DNA from: Lactococcus sp. S-13
GTDB lineage: Bacteria > Bacillota > Bacilli > Lactobacillales > Streptococcaceae
NCBI RefSeq assembly: GCF_004210295.1
Contig: NZ_SDAK01000001.1
Coordinates: 1,302,001 to 1,366,000, forward strand
Direction: 5' to 3'
DNA length: 64,000 nt
Shown here: piece after piece, positions 50,210 through 58,835 of the stretch
Layout: each line of letters opens with the position of its first letter
Numbering within the stretch: the first letter of the stretch is position 1
Notes under the pieces: model-generated
Databases searched by the model: none
What the model was told of the DNA's origin: nothing
Seen by the model: the letters and a program-made list of their open reading frames with translations, nothing else
Translations under genes and position numbers: made by a program

Positions 50210-51412
50210 TTAGTTCAATAAATTCAGCTTTGTTGCCCCTGAACCGATTTGAGCAACGTAAAAGCTTGCCGGGTAGCCTACAACTTTTTCGTACTCAGCA
50301 CCTACAGATTTTTCGAAGTCCGCCACTTTATCGTGCGCGACCAAAGCAATGGCACAGCCGCCAAAACCAGCACCTGTCATACGAGCACCCAGCACGCCAT
50401 GTTGTTTTTGTGCCGTCTCAGCCAGCGTATCCAACTCGATACCAGTAACTTCGTAGTCATTTTTCAAAGACTCATGTGAAGCATTGAGTAACTGCCCAAA
50501 TTGAGCCAAATCGCCTGCAACGAACGCTTTTTGTGCTACTTTCGTACGGTTATTTTCGTAGACTGCATGGCGAGCCCGTTTGATCAAAGTTTCGTCTCCA
50601 ATCAAATCTGTATTGGCATCAAATTCTTCGTTAGAAAGTTCGCCCAAAGCTTTAATATTCAGCTTAGTTTGCATCCGTTTCAAAGCTTCACGGGTTTCTG
50701 CAAAACGCTCATTATACTTAGATTCAGTCAAGGCGCGTGGTTTATTAGTGTTCATGATAACAATATCGTAGTCACGTAGTTCGCAAGGAACCATTTCATA
50801 TTTCAAAGTGTTGCAGTCCAACAAGATTGCCTTTTTAACTTCACCAAAACCAATCGCAAATTGGTCAAGAATCCCAGAGTTAACACCTATAAAATCATTT
50901 TCAGTTTTTTGACCAAGCTGTACCAACTCTAAACGTGGAACATTAAGTTTAAACAAATCATCAAGCACAGCACCCACTAAGAGTTCGAGTGAAGCTGATG
51001 AAGACAAGCCTGAAGCTGTAGGAATTTCTCCTTTAATCAAAAGTTCAAATCCTTTATCAAGCGTATAACCTGCACCACGCAACATGATAATCATACCTTT
51101 AACGTAATTTGACCAGCTCTCTCCATCTTTTTTTTCAACATCGGCAAGGTCAAATTCAATAACGCCTAACTTAGGGAAATTTTCTGAGTAAAGTTTGACT
51201 TTTGAGTCCTTGCGCAAACGTGCTAGACCTGTTGTCCCAATGGTGATTGAAGCTGGGAAAACAAAACCGCCATTGTAGTCTGTATGCTCCCCGATGAGGT
51301 TAATTCGACCAGGGCTAAAGAAATATTCAACTTCTGCGCTATCACCAAAAACTTCTGCAAATTTTTCTGTCAGTGCTGACAAAACTGTACTATTTTCTAC
51401 AACTGTGGACAT
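50210..51412 (-). CDS. galK: Galactokinase
   Basis: A 400-residue GHMP kinase with the signature GRINLIGEHTDYNGGFVFP, ATP loop PTASGLSSSASLELLVG and GFGGCAIALV. It phosphorylates galactose at C1. 24 nt after galM. Confidence 0.97.
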   Translation of the reverse strand: MSTVVENSTVLSALTEKFAEVFGDSAEVEYFFSPGRINLIGEHTDYNGGFVFPASITIGTTGLARLRKDSKVKLYSENFPKLGVIEFDLADVEKKDGESWSNYVKGMIIMLRGAGYTLDKGFELLIKGEIPTASGLSSSASLELLVGAVLDDLFKLNVPRLELVQLGQKTENDFIGVNSGILDQFAIGFGEVKKAILLDCNTLKYEMVPCELRDYDIVIMNTNKPRALTESKYNERFAETREALKRMQTKLNIKALGELSNEEFDANTDLIGDETLIKRARHAVYENNRTKVAQKAFVAGDLAQFGQLLNASHESLKNDYEVTGIELDTLAETAQKQHGVLGARMTGAGFGGCAIALVAHDKVADFEKSVGAEYEKVVGYPASFYVAQIGSGATKLNLLN

Positions 51413-51436
51413 TTTTTATCTCCTAAATTCTTTTAT

Positions 51437-52456
51437 TCATTTTGTGTGCAAGCTATAAATCGTGGTAGCTTGATATTTTTCACCAGCTTTGAGTGTGATA
51501 TCACCCAATTCTGGAATTTGTTGTGAACCTGGTGCAACTTGGCATTCAAAAGTAATTCCACCATGATGTGCTTCAGCTTTTCCGTGATAGATTGTACCCA
51601 AGTCGCCAAAATTAGCTGTGAAAATGACGATAGAGGGTTGATCAGTTTTGACTGAAACAGTAACATCATCAAGGCTCAAGCGGGCTTGTTCTTTATCAAG
51701 ATCTACTTCATCAAGCAAGAAGGGGTGGTCAATGCCGCCGACTAAAGCAACTTGTTCCATTTCGGAATTTACTGCTATACTCAGCTCTTTTGGCTGACGA
51801 AAATCCAAATCGGTCTCACGCAAATCAACAATATCGCCACGTACGATTTCTGTAGTGTCTTTCAAGGGGACAAATCTTGAAGCAGCGAGTTGCAAAGTAT
51901 GATTTTCAACAGGGATGCTGGCATCGCCATTCAGATTGAAATAAACATGACCTGTTGGGTTGAAGACAGTATTCTTGTCCGATACTGCTTGATAGTCAAT
52001 TCGCCAGTTATTTTCATCGTCAAAACTGTGCGTGACTGTCATAGCAAGCTGACCAGGGTAACCATTTTCACCGTCATTCGAAGTTAGGCTGAATTTTACT
52101 TCTACTTTAGCTCCTAAATCAACGACTTGGTAGTTCCAAAGCTTAGTGTGCATACTATCTGCACCACCATGAAGGGTTTGCGGAGCATCATTTTGATTGA
52201 GCTGATAAGTTTTTCCTGAAATTTCAACTAAACCGTCCTTAATCCGACCCGCTGTCCGTCCGACAGTTGCTCCTGGATAAGCATCTTTTTCAAGGTATTC
52301 TTGTGCCGAATCAAAACCTAAAATTAAATGTTTCCCATCTTTTTGCCAATCAACAATGCGGGCACCGAGGTTTGTAAAAGAGATTGTGACATCATTTTTA
52401 TTGGTCAGACTGATAAGCGTGCTGCCTAAGCCAAAATCTTTTGTTGTAATTTCCAT
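51437..52456 (-). CDS. galM: Aldose 1-epimerase (galactose mutarotase)
   Basis: A 339-residue mutarotase with NLGARIVDW, PGATVGRTAGRI, a catalytic His in NQNDAPQTLHGG and HVYFNLNG, and a C-terminal Glu region in ITFECQVAPG. It converts beta- to alpha-galactose for GalK. 9 nt after the second permease gene, within the operon. Confidence 0.95.
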   Translation of the reverse strand: MEITTKDFGLGSTLISLTNKNDVTISFTNLGARIVDWQKDGKHLILGFDSAQEYLEKDAYPGATVGRTAGRIKDGLVEISGKTYQLNQNDAPQTLHGGADSMHTKLWNYQVVDLGAKVEVKFSLTSNDGENGYPGQLAMTVTHSFDDENNWRIDYQAVSDKNTVFNPTGHVYFNLNGDASIPVENHTLQLAASRFVPLKDTTEIVRGDIVDLRETDLDFRQPKELSIAVNSEMEQVALVGGIDHPFLLDEVDLDKEQARLSLDDVTVSVKTDQPSIVIFTANFGDLGTIYHGKAEAHHGGITFECQVAPGSQQIPELGDITLKAGEKYQATTIYSLHTK

Positions 52457-52465
52457 TTTAGTTCC

Positions 52466-53302
52466 TCACTTAACTGATCCCAGCATTCCTTGTACAAATT
52501 GTTTTTGTAGAACAAAGAACACAACGGCAGTTGGTAAAGTTGCAATGACTAATCCTGTCATAATCATACCGTAATCAGGGGTATAAGATGCCCCCATAGC
52601 TGATAAAATTAGCGGAACAGTCCTCTTATCCGGTGATTGCAGGGCAACTAATGGCCAGAGATAATTATTCCAGCTACTCATGAAGGTAATGATTGCTGCA
52701 GCTGCATATGTATTTTTAGCAGTTGGCATATAAATCTTGAAAAAGATTGCAAACTCACCCAAACCATCTAATCTTGCTGCTTCAACTAGATCTTTTGGAA
52801 ATGCTTTGGCATTTTGTCTAAAGAAGAAAATCAAGAAGGCTGTACTGATTGCAGGTAAAATGATGACTGCAAAGTGGTCAATACCTAAAAATGTACCATT
52901 AAGTTTTGAAAACATGCGATACAGAGGAATCATTTGTGCGGCAAATGGTACCATCATCGATAATAGTAGAATATTAAAAACGTAATCTTTTTTCTTTGTA
53001 CGATAGATTTCAAAAGCATAACCAGCCATGGAAGAGAATAAAAGAGCAAGTGCTGTTGTTATAACTGCTACAATCGCTGAATTGACTAAGGCTCTTGTGA
53101 AATCATATCCATTTGCCTGAGAAAATAAATTTTGAAAATTGATTATAAAATTTGAGCCAATTTTTATTTTTCCTTGGGTAATATCAACAGGAGTATTGGT
53201 CATTCCTAATATCATCCAAATAAATGGAAAAATTGAAATAAATGATATTACCGTTAGAAAAATATACTTTAATATACTCCCCACGTAGTTTTTCTTAACC
53301 AT
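52466..53302 (-). CDS. Sugar ABC transporter permease (MalG type)
   Basis: A 278-residue inner-membrane permease with six helices and the EAA loop EAARLDGLGEFAIFFKIYMP. It pairs with the upstream MalF-type permease, overlapping it by 1 nt. Substrate inferred from context: an alpha-galactoside such as melibiose or raffinose, possibly also lactose or galactose. Confidence 0.92.
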   Translation of the reverse strand: MVKKNYVGSILKYIFLTVISFISIFPFIWMILGMTNTPVDITQGKIKIGSNFIINFQNLFSQANGYDFTRALVNSAIVAVITTALALLFSSMAGYAFEIYRTKKKDYVFNILLLSMMVPFAAQMIPLYRMFSKLNGTFLGIDHFAVIILPAISTAFLIFFFRQNAKAFPKDLVEAARLDGLGEFAIFFKIYMPTAKNTYAAAAIITFMSSWNNYLWPLVALQSPDKRTVPLILSAMGASYTPDYGMIMTGLVIATLPTAVVFFVLQKQFVQGMLGSVK

Positions 53303-54162
53303 TATCGATCTCCTCCTACTTTAGTTTGGATAATTGAGAGTACCACAATAAAGAATACAATCACGAAGGAAATTGCTGCTGCGTAACCAAAGTCCGGAGT
53401 ATACCGATAGCTTAGGTTGTAGATGTATTGTGATAGTGTTGATGTCGCATTAGCTGGACCACCATTTGTTATATTCATAACTTCATCAAAAAGTTGAAGC
53501 GTTCCTATTGTTGAAGTGATTGATGTAAACAAAATGATTGGCTTCAAATTTGGAATAGTTACTTTAATCAGTTGTTGCCACTTTGTTGCACCATCAATTG
53601 AGGCTGCTTCATAAATTTCAGGATTAATATTTTGCATTCCAGAAAGGAAGAATATCATATTATATCCTGTCCAGCGCCATGTAATAGCGATGATAATCAA
53701 AACTTTTGCCCAAAATGGATCTGTTAACCAAGCAATAGGATGAAAGCCCAAATGAGTCAGTAAATTATTTATAACTCCAGACTGAGAAAACAAACTCTTC
53801 ATAATCAACGAATAGCTAACCATAGAAGTGATACAAGGTAAGAAAATCGCCGTTCTAAATAGTCCCTTAAACTTTAACCTTTTATCATTCAAGAAGTTGG
53901 AAATAATTAAGGCCAAAAACAACATTACTGGCACTTGAATAATCAAATACGTAAATGTATTGACAAAGGCTTTCCTAAAAAGTTGATCGCTTAACATCCT
54001 TTTATAATTATCTATGCCGCTGAATTTCATATCAAGTGGCAAGCCTGATTGAAAAGATGTAATCAATGCAAAAATCATTGGAATAAACACCAGAACTGTG
54101 ATAAGAAGTACTGGAATAATGAGAAAGCCATTCCCATTTTTAAATAAATCTTTTTTTCTCAT
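53302..54162 (-). CDS. Sugar ABC transporter permease (MalF type)
   Basis: A 286-residue permease with six helices and the EAA loop EAASIDGATKWQQLIKVTIP. Short N-terminus like other CUT1 permeases of lactic acid bacteria. No ATPase gene is present anywhere in the cluster, so a shared MsmK-type ATPase encoded elsewhere is needed. Confidence 0.92.
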   Translation of the reverse strand: MRKKDLFKNGNGFLIIPVLLITVLVFIPMIFALITSFQSGLPLDMKFSGIDNYKRMLSDQLFRKAFVNTFTYLIIQVPVMLFLALIISNFLNDKRLKFKGLFRTAIFLPCITSMVSYSLIMKSLFSQSGVINNLLTHLGFHPIAWLTDPFWAKVLIIIAITWRWTGYNMIFFLSGMQNINPEIYEAASIDGATKWQQLIKVTIPNLKPIILFTSITSTIGTLQLFDEVMNITNGGPANATSTLSQYIYNLSYRYTPDFGYAAAISFVIVFFIVVLSIIQTKVGGDR

Positions 54163-54247
54163 ATCTTACTCAAATCTATTTTTTATGATTTTCCAAAATA
54201 ATATCATGCATAGCTTAAACAGCTGTGCATGATATAAACTTCAGATA

Positions 54248-55561
54248 CTATTTAGCAGTAGCTAATTGAGCTTCTACTTGCTTTTGATAGTTTTTCAAAA
54301 CAGTTGTTTCATTTTGACCGTTAATTACATCTTGCAAAGCACCAGTCATTGTTGATTCAATAGCATACGTTTGGTCACCAAAGTTAACTTGAGGAATTGT
54401 TTGTGTCCATTCAGAAAAATCAGCCATAACTTTTTGTCCACCGTAAAATGATGAAGGAGTTTGGTAAACCTTGGTATCAACTGCTGATTTCATGGTCGAA
54501 ACCAAGCCAATTTTTGTTGCTAAAGTTGCCATGAGTTCTGAGTTTGAGGCAAATGTTTTTTGAAGGAATTTTTTAGCATCTGCTGTTTGAGTGCTTGTCC
54601 CACTCTTCAAAACATACCAACCAGCACCTCCACTATTTGAGGCATAAGTTTTGCCAGTTTCGCCACCTAAGCTTGCTGGCAGAGCAGGAATCGGAGCGAT
54701 TGCCCATTTACCGTCTTGGTCTTTGGCTGCTTGGATTGTTGAGGAATACCAAGAGCCTGTTGGAGCTGAAACTGCTGAGCCATTTTGGACTGCTTTTTGT
54801 CCACCTGTCCAGTCTGAAACTTTTTCAGCTAACCCTTCTTTAATCAGAGTTGCGTAAAGATTCATCGCATAAGCAAGCGGTTTGTTATCAGAAATTGTGA
54901 CTGTCTTGCCATCTTTTCCTGTATACCATGTTCCTGCTTCTTGCATAATTGTACGGACAAATCCTAAATCAGATGGATTGGCTGCAATTAAAGCCTTTCC
55001 TGTTTTAGCTTTGACGTCTTTAGCAACTTGGATAAATTGATCCCAATTCAAATTATTCATATCGTCAGCTGAGTATCCTGCTTCTTTCAGAACGTCTGTA
55101 CGATAAAAATTGCCTGTAACGCCTGAGTCAAATGGAACGCCATAAACTGTTTTTCCAACTGAATTGACAGCAAATTTGTATGAGGCAAAGTTGTCTTTAT
55201 CAACAATACTTGTCAAAGGTTCAAAGTCTTTTTGATAAGATTTGAGGTAGCCTTGGATTCGATAATCTTCAATCAAGACGATATTTGGTAATCCTTTTGT
55301 ATTTCCACTTGCCATTGCCGTATTTAGTTTTTGGACAATATCATCTTGGGACATTGAGATTACTTTTACATTCTTTCCACCGTAAATCTTTGCGGCTTCT
55401 TTTACAGCGGGAACATTATAGGTATCATCCCAAGCCCAGACTGTGATTTGTTTACTATTTTTTGATGAGCTGGATGCGTTAGAACCATTTCCACAAGCCG
55501 CCAACATCGTTACAGCTGCGGTTGCCATAGCTACCCCAGCAATTACTTTTCCAAGTTTCAT
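54248..55561 (-). CDS. Sugar ABC transporter substrate-binding lipoprotein
   Basis: A 437-residue solute-binding protein with a lipoprotein signal (lipobox LAAC, Cys22), a Ser/Asn linker, and the CUT1 fold (ITVWAWDDTYNVPAVKEAAK near the N-terminus). It captures the sugar outside the membrane for the two permeases downstream. First gene of the operon; AGGAGG precedes the ATG. Confidence 0.93.
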   Translation of the reverse strand: MKLGKVIAGVAMATAAVTMLAACGNGSNASSSSKNSKQITVWAWDDTYNVPAVKEAAKIYGGKNVKVISMSQDDIVQKLNTAMASGNTKGLPNIVLIEDYRIQGYLKSYQKDFEPLTSIVDKDNFASYKFAVNSVGKTVYGVPFDSGVTGNFYRTDVLKEAGYSADDMNNLNWDQFIQVAKDVKAKTGKALIAANPSDLGFVRTIMQEAGTWYTGKDGKTVTISDNKPLAYAMNLYATLIKEGLAEKVSDWTGGQKAVQNGSAVSAPTGSWYSSTIQAAKDQDGKWAIAPIPALPASLGGETGKTYASNSGGAGWYVLKSGTSTQTADAKKFLQKTFASNSELMATLATKIGLVSTMKSAVDTKVYQTPSSFYGGQKVMADFSEWTQTIPQVNFGDQTYAIESTMTGALQDVINGQNETTVLKNYQKQVEAQLATAK

Positions 55562-55587
55562 TTAAATTTACCTCCTAAAATTTATGT

Positions 55588-55613
55588 ATGGAATCGTTTA
55601 CATGAATAGTATA
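55588..55613 (-). promoter_or_regulatory. Operon promoter -10 with overlapping cre-like operator
   Basis: Minus strand TATACT (55608-55613) followed by ATGTAAACGATTCCAT (55588-55603), which matches cre WTGNAARCGNWWWCAW at 15 of 16 positions. The operator covers the expected transcription start, so CcpA (or the adjacent RpiR regulator) would block initiation. Confidence 0.65.
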
Positions 55614-55632
55614 ACATTTTGAGTAAAGAAAA

Positions 55633-55665
55633 AGTTTCCAATTTTCGTTTTTTTCATGGAAACCT
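55633..55665 (-). terminator. Terminator after the RpiR regulator gene
   Basis: Minus strand GGTTTCCA...TGGAAAC followed by TTTTTC. It separates the regulator transcript from the sugar operon. Confidence 0.6.
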
Positions 55666-55672
55666 TTTCATT

Positions 55673-56404
55673 TTATTTATTTTTATAGATTTGATAAGAA
55701 TCAAACAGAATACGTACTAGGACATATAAGGGAAGTCTGCTGTGCACGTCTAATTCGAAGAAATTCACTTCTAGGCTACTTTTATAGCCGACCAAAGATA
55801 CATCTGCGCTTTCTACCAGCGGGGAGTATTCGGAAGCTGTAAGTGCCAAAACTTTTGCTTTTTTTATTTTTGCTTTTTCAATAGCTACCAAAATTTCCTC
55901 TGTTGCTCCAAACAAGGAAATCGCAATAATCAGGCTTTGAGGTTTCATGAAATCTGAAAAGTACCTCATTGTTCGTCCTTCATCAAAAATGGTTACTCTT
56001 TTATGCCAGAGTTGGAGTTTTTTCATCATTTCTTGGGCTACGCTCGTTGACAAACCTCTAGCAAATAAAAATATTTCTTCTGCTTCATCTATCATTTTTA
56101 CTGCTTTTTCAACTGACTCAGCCGAGATTCCACCAATCGTTTTCAATATTTCTTCTTCATTTTTAGAAATTGCAACTAAAATTTCTTCAGAAAAACCACT
56201 GATTTCTGGAAGTTTTTTCTCTTTTATGGAATAGCGAAATTCACCGTAGCCTTCGTAGCCTTTTTTTCTCACGGTTCGGTTGATGGTTGAGAGTGAAACG
56301 TGTGCCATTTCTGCTAGCTCTGAAATGGATAGATTAGGGATTTTCTCATAATTTTCTTGAATCGTTTCCCATGTGTAACGTTCCGCATTGGTTAGCTTTG
56401 GCAT
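55673..56404 (-). CDS. RpiR/MurR family transcriptional regulator (HTH plus SIS domain)
   Basis: A 243-residue regulator: N-terminal HTH (SISELAEMAHVSLSTINRTVRKKGYEGYGEFR, residues 25-60) and a C-terminal SIS sugar-phosphate-binding domain (EEIFLFARGLSTSVAQEMMKK, residues 108-128; LIIAISLFGATEEILVAIEKA). It probably senses a sugar phosphate, perhaps galactose-1-phosphate, and controls the operon downstream and the divergent aldo/keto reductase gene. GGAG lies upstream of ATG. Confidence 0.88.
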   Translation of the reverse strand: MPKLTNAERYTWETIQENYEKIPNLSISELAEMAHVSLSTINRTVRKKGYEGYGEFRYSIKEKKLPEISGFSEEILVAISKNEEEILKTIGGISAESVEKAVKMIDEAEEIFLFARGLSTSVAQEMMKKLQLWHKRVTIFDEGRTMRYFSDFMKPQSLIIAISLFGATEEILVAIEKAKIKKAKVLALTASEYSPLVESADVSLVGYKSSLEVNFFELDVHSRLPLYVLVRILFDSYQIYKNK

Positions 56405-56442
56405 CGCTGCGTACTCCTTTTATTACTTTTTCCGATGACTTT

Positions 56443-56494
56443 ATTATAACATTTGGCGCTTACATTTGCTATAATGGCTATGAAATCGTTTCAT
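56443..56494. promoter_or_regulatory. Divergent promoters and palindromic operator
   Basis: Minus-strand TATAAT at 56443-56448 serves the regulator; plus-strand TATAAT at 56470-56475 serves the aldo/keto reductase. Between them TGTAAGCGCC (minus strand, about 56457-56466) is a cre-like half. ATGAAA-TCG-TTTCAT (56480-56494) is a perfect palindrome just after the reductase -10. It shares AATCGTTT with the operator at 55588. Confidence 0.5.
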
Positions 56495-56520
56495 CATCAA
56501 ATTTTTTTGAGGAGAAAACT

Positions 56521-57531
56521 ATGACTTATATTCCAAATCCTAATCGCTATGACCAAATGATTTACCGTCCTGCTGGGCGTTCTGGCTTGCTTTTGCCTGC
56601 TATTTCGCTGGGGCTTTGGCATAATTTTGGATCGGTTGATGATTTTGAAAATGCGCGCCAGATGATTCGTACGGCTTTTGATTTGGGAATTACCCATTTT
56701 GATTTGGCCAATAATTATGGGCCTGAACCTGGCTCTGCTGAGCTGAATTTTGGTCGGATTTTACGGGAAGATTTCAAGGGACTGCGCGATGAGCTTATTA
56801 TTTCCACTAAAGCGGGTTACGTGATGTGGCCTGGCCCTTATGGAAATTGGGGAAGTCGCAAGAGTCTCTTAGCCAGTCTTGACCAATCTTTGAGCCGTTT
56901 GGGACTTGATTATGTGGACATTTTTTATTCGCATCGCCCTGATTCCAACACACCGATTGAGGAGACGATGGGAGCGCTAAAGACGGCGCTAGATAGCGGG
57001 AAAGCACTCTATGTCGGGCTTTCTAATTATTCGGCTGAGCAAACGCAGGCGGCAGTTTTGGCGGCTGACAAATTGGGCTTCAAGCTTTTGATTCATCAGC
57101 CTCGCTACTCCATGTTAGACCGTTGGATTGAGGAGGATTTGCAAGATGTTTTGACGACAAATGGAATAGGTTCGATTGCCTTTAAACCTTTGGCTCAGGG
57201 GCTCTTGACCGAGAAATATCTGCATGGGATTCCTGAAAATTCACGAATGCGTGATCCCCACTATGCGACTTTACACGATGAAAGTTTGACGCCTGAGATG
57301 TTGGAGCGACTATATGGTCTGCAAGATTTGGCGAAAAAACGCGGGCAATCTTTGGCGCAATTGGCACTTTCTTGGGTGTTGCGCGAGGATACTGCACGAA
57401 ATCTGGCACCTGTCACCTCAGCTTTGATTGGTGCAAGCCGTCCGCAACAAATCATTGAAAATGTAGCCGCTCTTCAAAGACTTGATTTTTCAGCTGACGA
57501 ATTGGAAAAAATTGAAAATTTATTAAAATAA
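56521..57531 (+). CDS. Aldo/keto reductase (YghZ-like)
   Basis: A 336-residue AKR barrel with FDLANNYGPEPGSAELNFGR (catalytic Tyr), ISTKAGYVMWPGPYG (Lys), DYVDIFYSHRPD and the C-terminal cofactor loop SALIGASRPQQIIENV. This subgroup reduces methylglyoxal and glyceraldehyde-3-phosphate. ATG 56521 with GAGGAG upstream is preferred over the open frame from 56371. Divergent from the RpiR regulator. Confidence 0.9.
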   Translation: MTYIPNPNRYDQMIYRPAGRSGLLLPAISLGLWHNFGSVDDFENARQMIRTAFDLGITHFDLANNYGPEPGSAELNFGRILREDFKGLRDELIISTKAGYVMWPGPYGNWGSRKSLLASLDQSLSRLGLDYVDIFYSHRPDSNTPIEETMGALKTALDSGKALYVGLSNYSAEQTQAAVLAADKLGFKLLIHQPRYSMLDRWIEEDLQDVLTTNGIGSIAFKPLAQGLLTEKYLHGIPENSRMRDPHYATLHDESLTPEMLERLYGLQDLAKKRGQSLAQLALSWVLREDTARNLAPVTSALIGASRPQQIIENVAALQRLDFSADELEKIENLLK

Positions 57532-57535
57532 GAAA

Positions 57536-57567
57536 AAATTTACTGACGAAAACTGGTCAGTAAATTT
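57536..57567. terminator. Motif-built terminator after the aldo/keto reductase
   Basis: AAATTTACTGAC-gaaaactg-GTCAGTAAATTT, perfect 12-bp arms with T tract on the plus strand and T-rich sequence on the minus strand, 5 nt after the stop. It may serve both converging genes. Confidence 0.88.
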
Positions 57568-57574
57568 TTTTAAT

Positions 57575-57637
57575 TGCGTCAGTATTTTCTCTGCTGTGAA
57601 AACTTATAAAAAAATTACGTCAGCATTTTCTCTGTTT
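57575..57637 (-). repeat. Two repeat copies exactly 41 bp apart
   Basis: CGTCAG cores at 57577 and 57618. The second (57616-57635) is an exact inverse match to the 20-bp consensus. The spacer (CTGTGAAAACTTATAAAAAAA) is unrelated to those of the other arrays. Confidence 0.9.
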
Positions 57638-58753
57638 TTACTGGCTAAGACGCTCAATTTTGACGCCTGTGTAGGCGTGAACGGCGTCAATTGCATGATG
57701 ATAACGCGACAAATAGCCTGCTTGGTCGCGCAAATCGCCTTCGTCAGCAAGGATAACGACGCGCTCCATGAGACCAAATTCGGCAAGTTGGCGCAATAAT
57801 TCGGCATGAAAGTCTTGGGAATTTGGATTCATTTGGCTGGCAAGCGGGGCAATCACCAAAATCAAATCCATGCGTTCATCCGCAATCGTTTTTTGAAATA
57901 AGGGATCCAACTGCTCAAATTCATTTTCAGGCAAATATAATTTGGCATAAACTCTGGTCACCAAAGCATCTGTGTCCAAAAAAACAATGCCTTGGTTGGC
58001 AGGCGAGTTGAGTTCCTGCGAGTTGGCATCGTACTGGCCTGTAATCAATCGTGCAAAATCATCCATGCGCAATTCAGCAGCGGTAATATTGAAATTTTCG
58101 GCGTACTGCTGCGCGTATTCTTTAGAGAACGGTGCGTTGATAGACCGTGCCAAGCGGCGAACCAGCGTTGATTTTCCTGTGGAAGCCGCCCCCATGACTG
58201 TCACTACTTTTGAAAAATGCCTACGGAAAACACGGTTGATATTGGGCCACTGAGCTTGCGGATTCTGCCGAATTTGTGTGGCTGAAAGCACGATATCTTG
58301 GCGGTCAGCGATCTCGACAGCATACCGTTTGCCATCAGCTGACGGAAAACGGCGGGTCAACTCGGTGGCGTACTCCGCTTCCCCCACATAAAAAGTAATT
58401 TCAAGAGCTTGATCGCTCGTGTTTTTGTCAATCAAATCAAACAGTCTTTGCGCCCATTCGTCCCAACCATCAGGCATTGGCGGAAGGTCATTTTCAGCCA
58501 GCATGGCGACTTTGACGTCTTCTTCGTCATTAAAAGCTTCGCGCAAATAACGGAAACGTTTCTCTAAAGGCAGCCCAATCTGTGCCCCGCGGTCATTGTC
58601 GTAACCAGAAACCACCAACAAAACGCCATCATTTAAGCTGGCACATTTGTAAATCTGCTGCTGATGTCCGACGTGCAAAGGGGCAAACGTCCCAAAGTAA
58701 ACGCCAATTTTTTTCCCAGATAATTTTGATTTTGCAAGATAATTTGTGAACAT
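57638..58753 (-). CDS. nadR: NadR-type bifunctional NMN adenylyltransferase / ribosylnicotinamide kinase
   Basis: A 371-residue protein. The N-terminal nucleotidyltransferase has GVYFGTFAPLHVGHQQQIY (HxGH motif). The C-terminal kinase has the P-loop VMGAASTGKSTLVRRLA and FLDTDALVT. It makes NAD from nicotinamide riboside. It lacks the HTH of enterobacterial NadR, so it is an enzyme only. Repeat copies flank it on both sides. Confidence 0.93.
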   Translation of the reverse strand: MFTNYLAKSKLSGKKIGVYFGTFAPLHVGHQQQIYKCASLNDGVLLVVSGYDNDRGAQIGLPLEKRFRYLREAFNDEEDVKVAMLAENDLPPMPDGWDEWAQRLFDLIDKNTSDQALEITFYVGEAEYATELTRRFPSADGKRYAVEIADRQDIVLSATQIRQNPQAQWPNINRVFRRHFSKVVTVMGAASTGKSTLVRRLARSINAPFSKEYAQQYAENFNITAAELRMDDFARLITGQYDANSQELNSPANQGIVFLDTDALVTRVYAKLYLPENEFEQLDPLFQKTIADERMDLILVIAPLASQMNPNSQDFHAELLRQLAEFGLMERVVILADEGDLRDQAGYLSRYHHAIDAVHAYTGVKIERLSQ

Positions 58754-58773
58754 ACTCTTTATTTTAACAGAAA

Positions 58774-58832
58774 TTTTTACTGACGGATAAGAAAAATCAC
58801 TGACGAAAATTTACGTCAGCAATTTCTCTGAT
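58774..58832 (-). repeat. CTGACG hairpin and full repeat between U32 gene and nadR
   Basis: CTGACG at 58780 and 58800, CGTCAG at 58814; the last two form a hairpin. 58811-58830 is an exact inverse match to the 20-bp consensus. Confidence 0.88.
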
Positions 58833-58835
58833 TTT

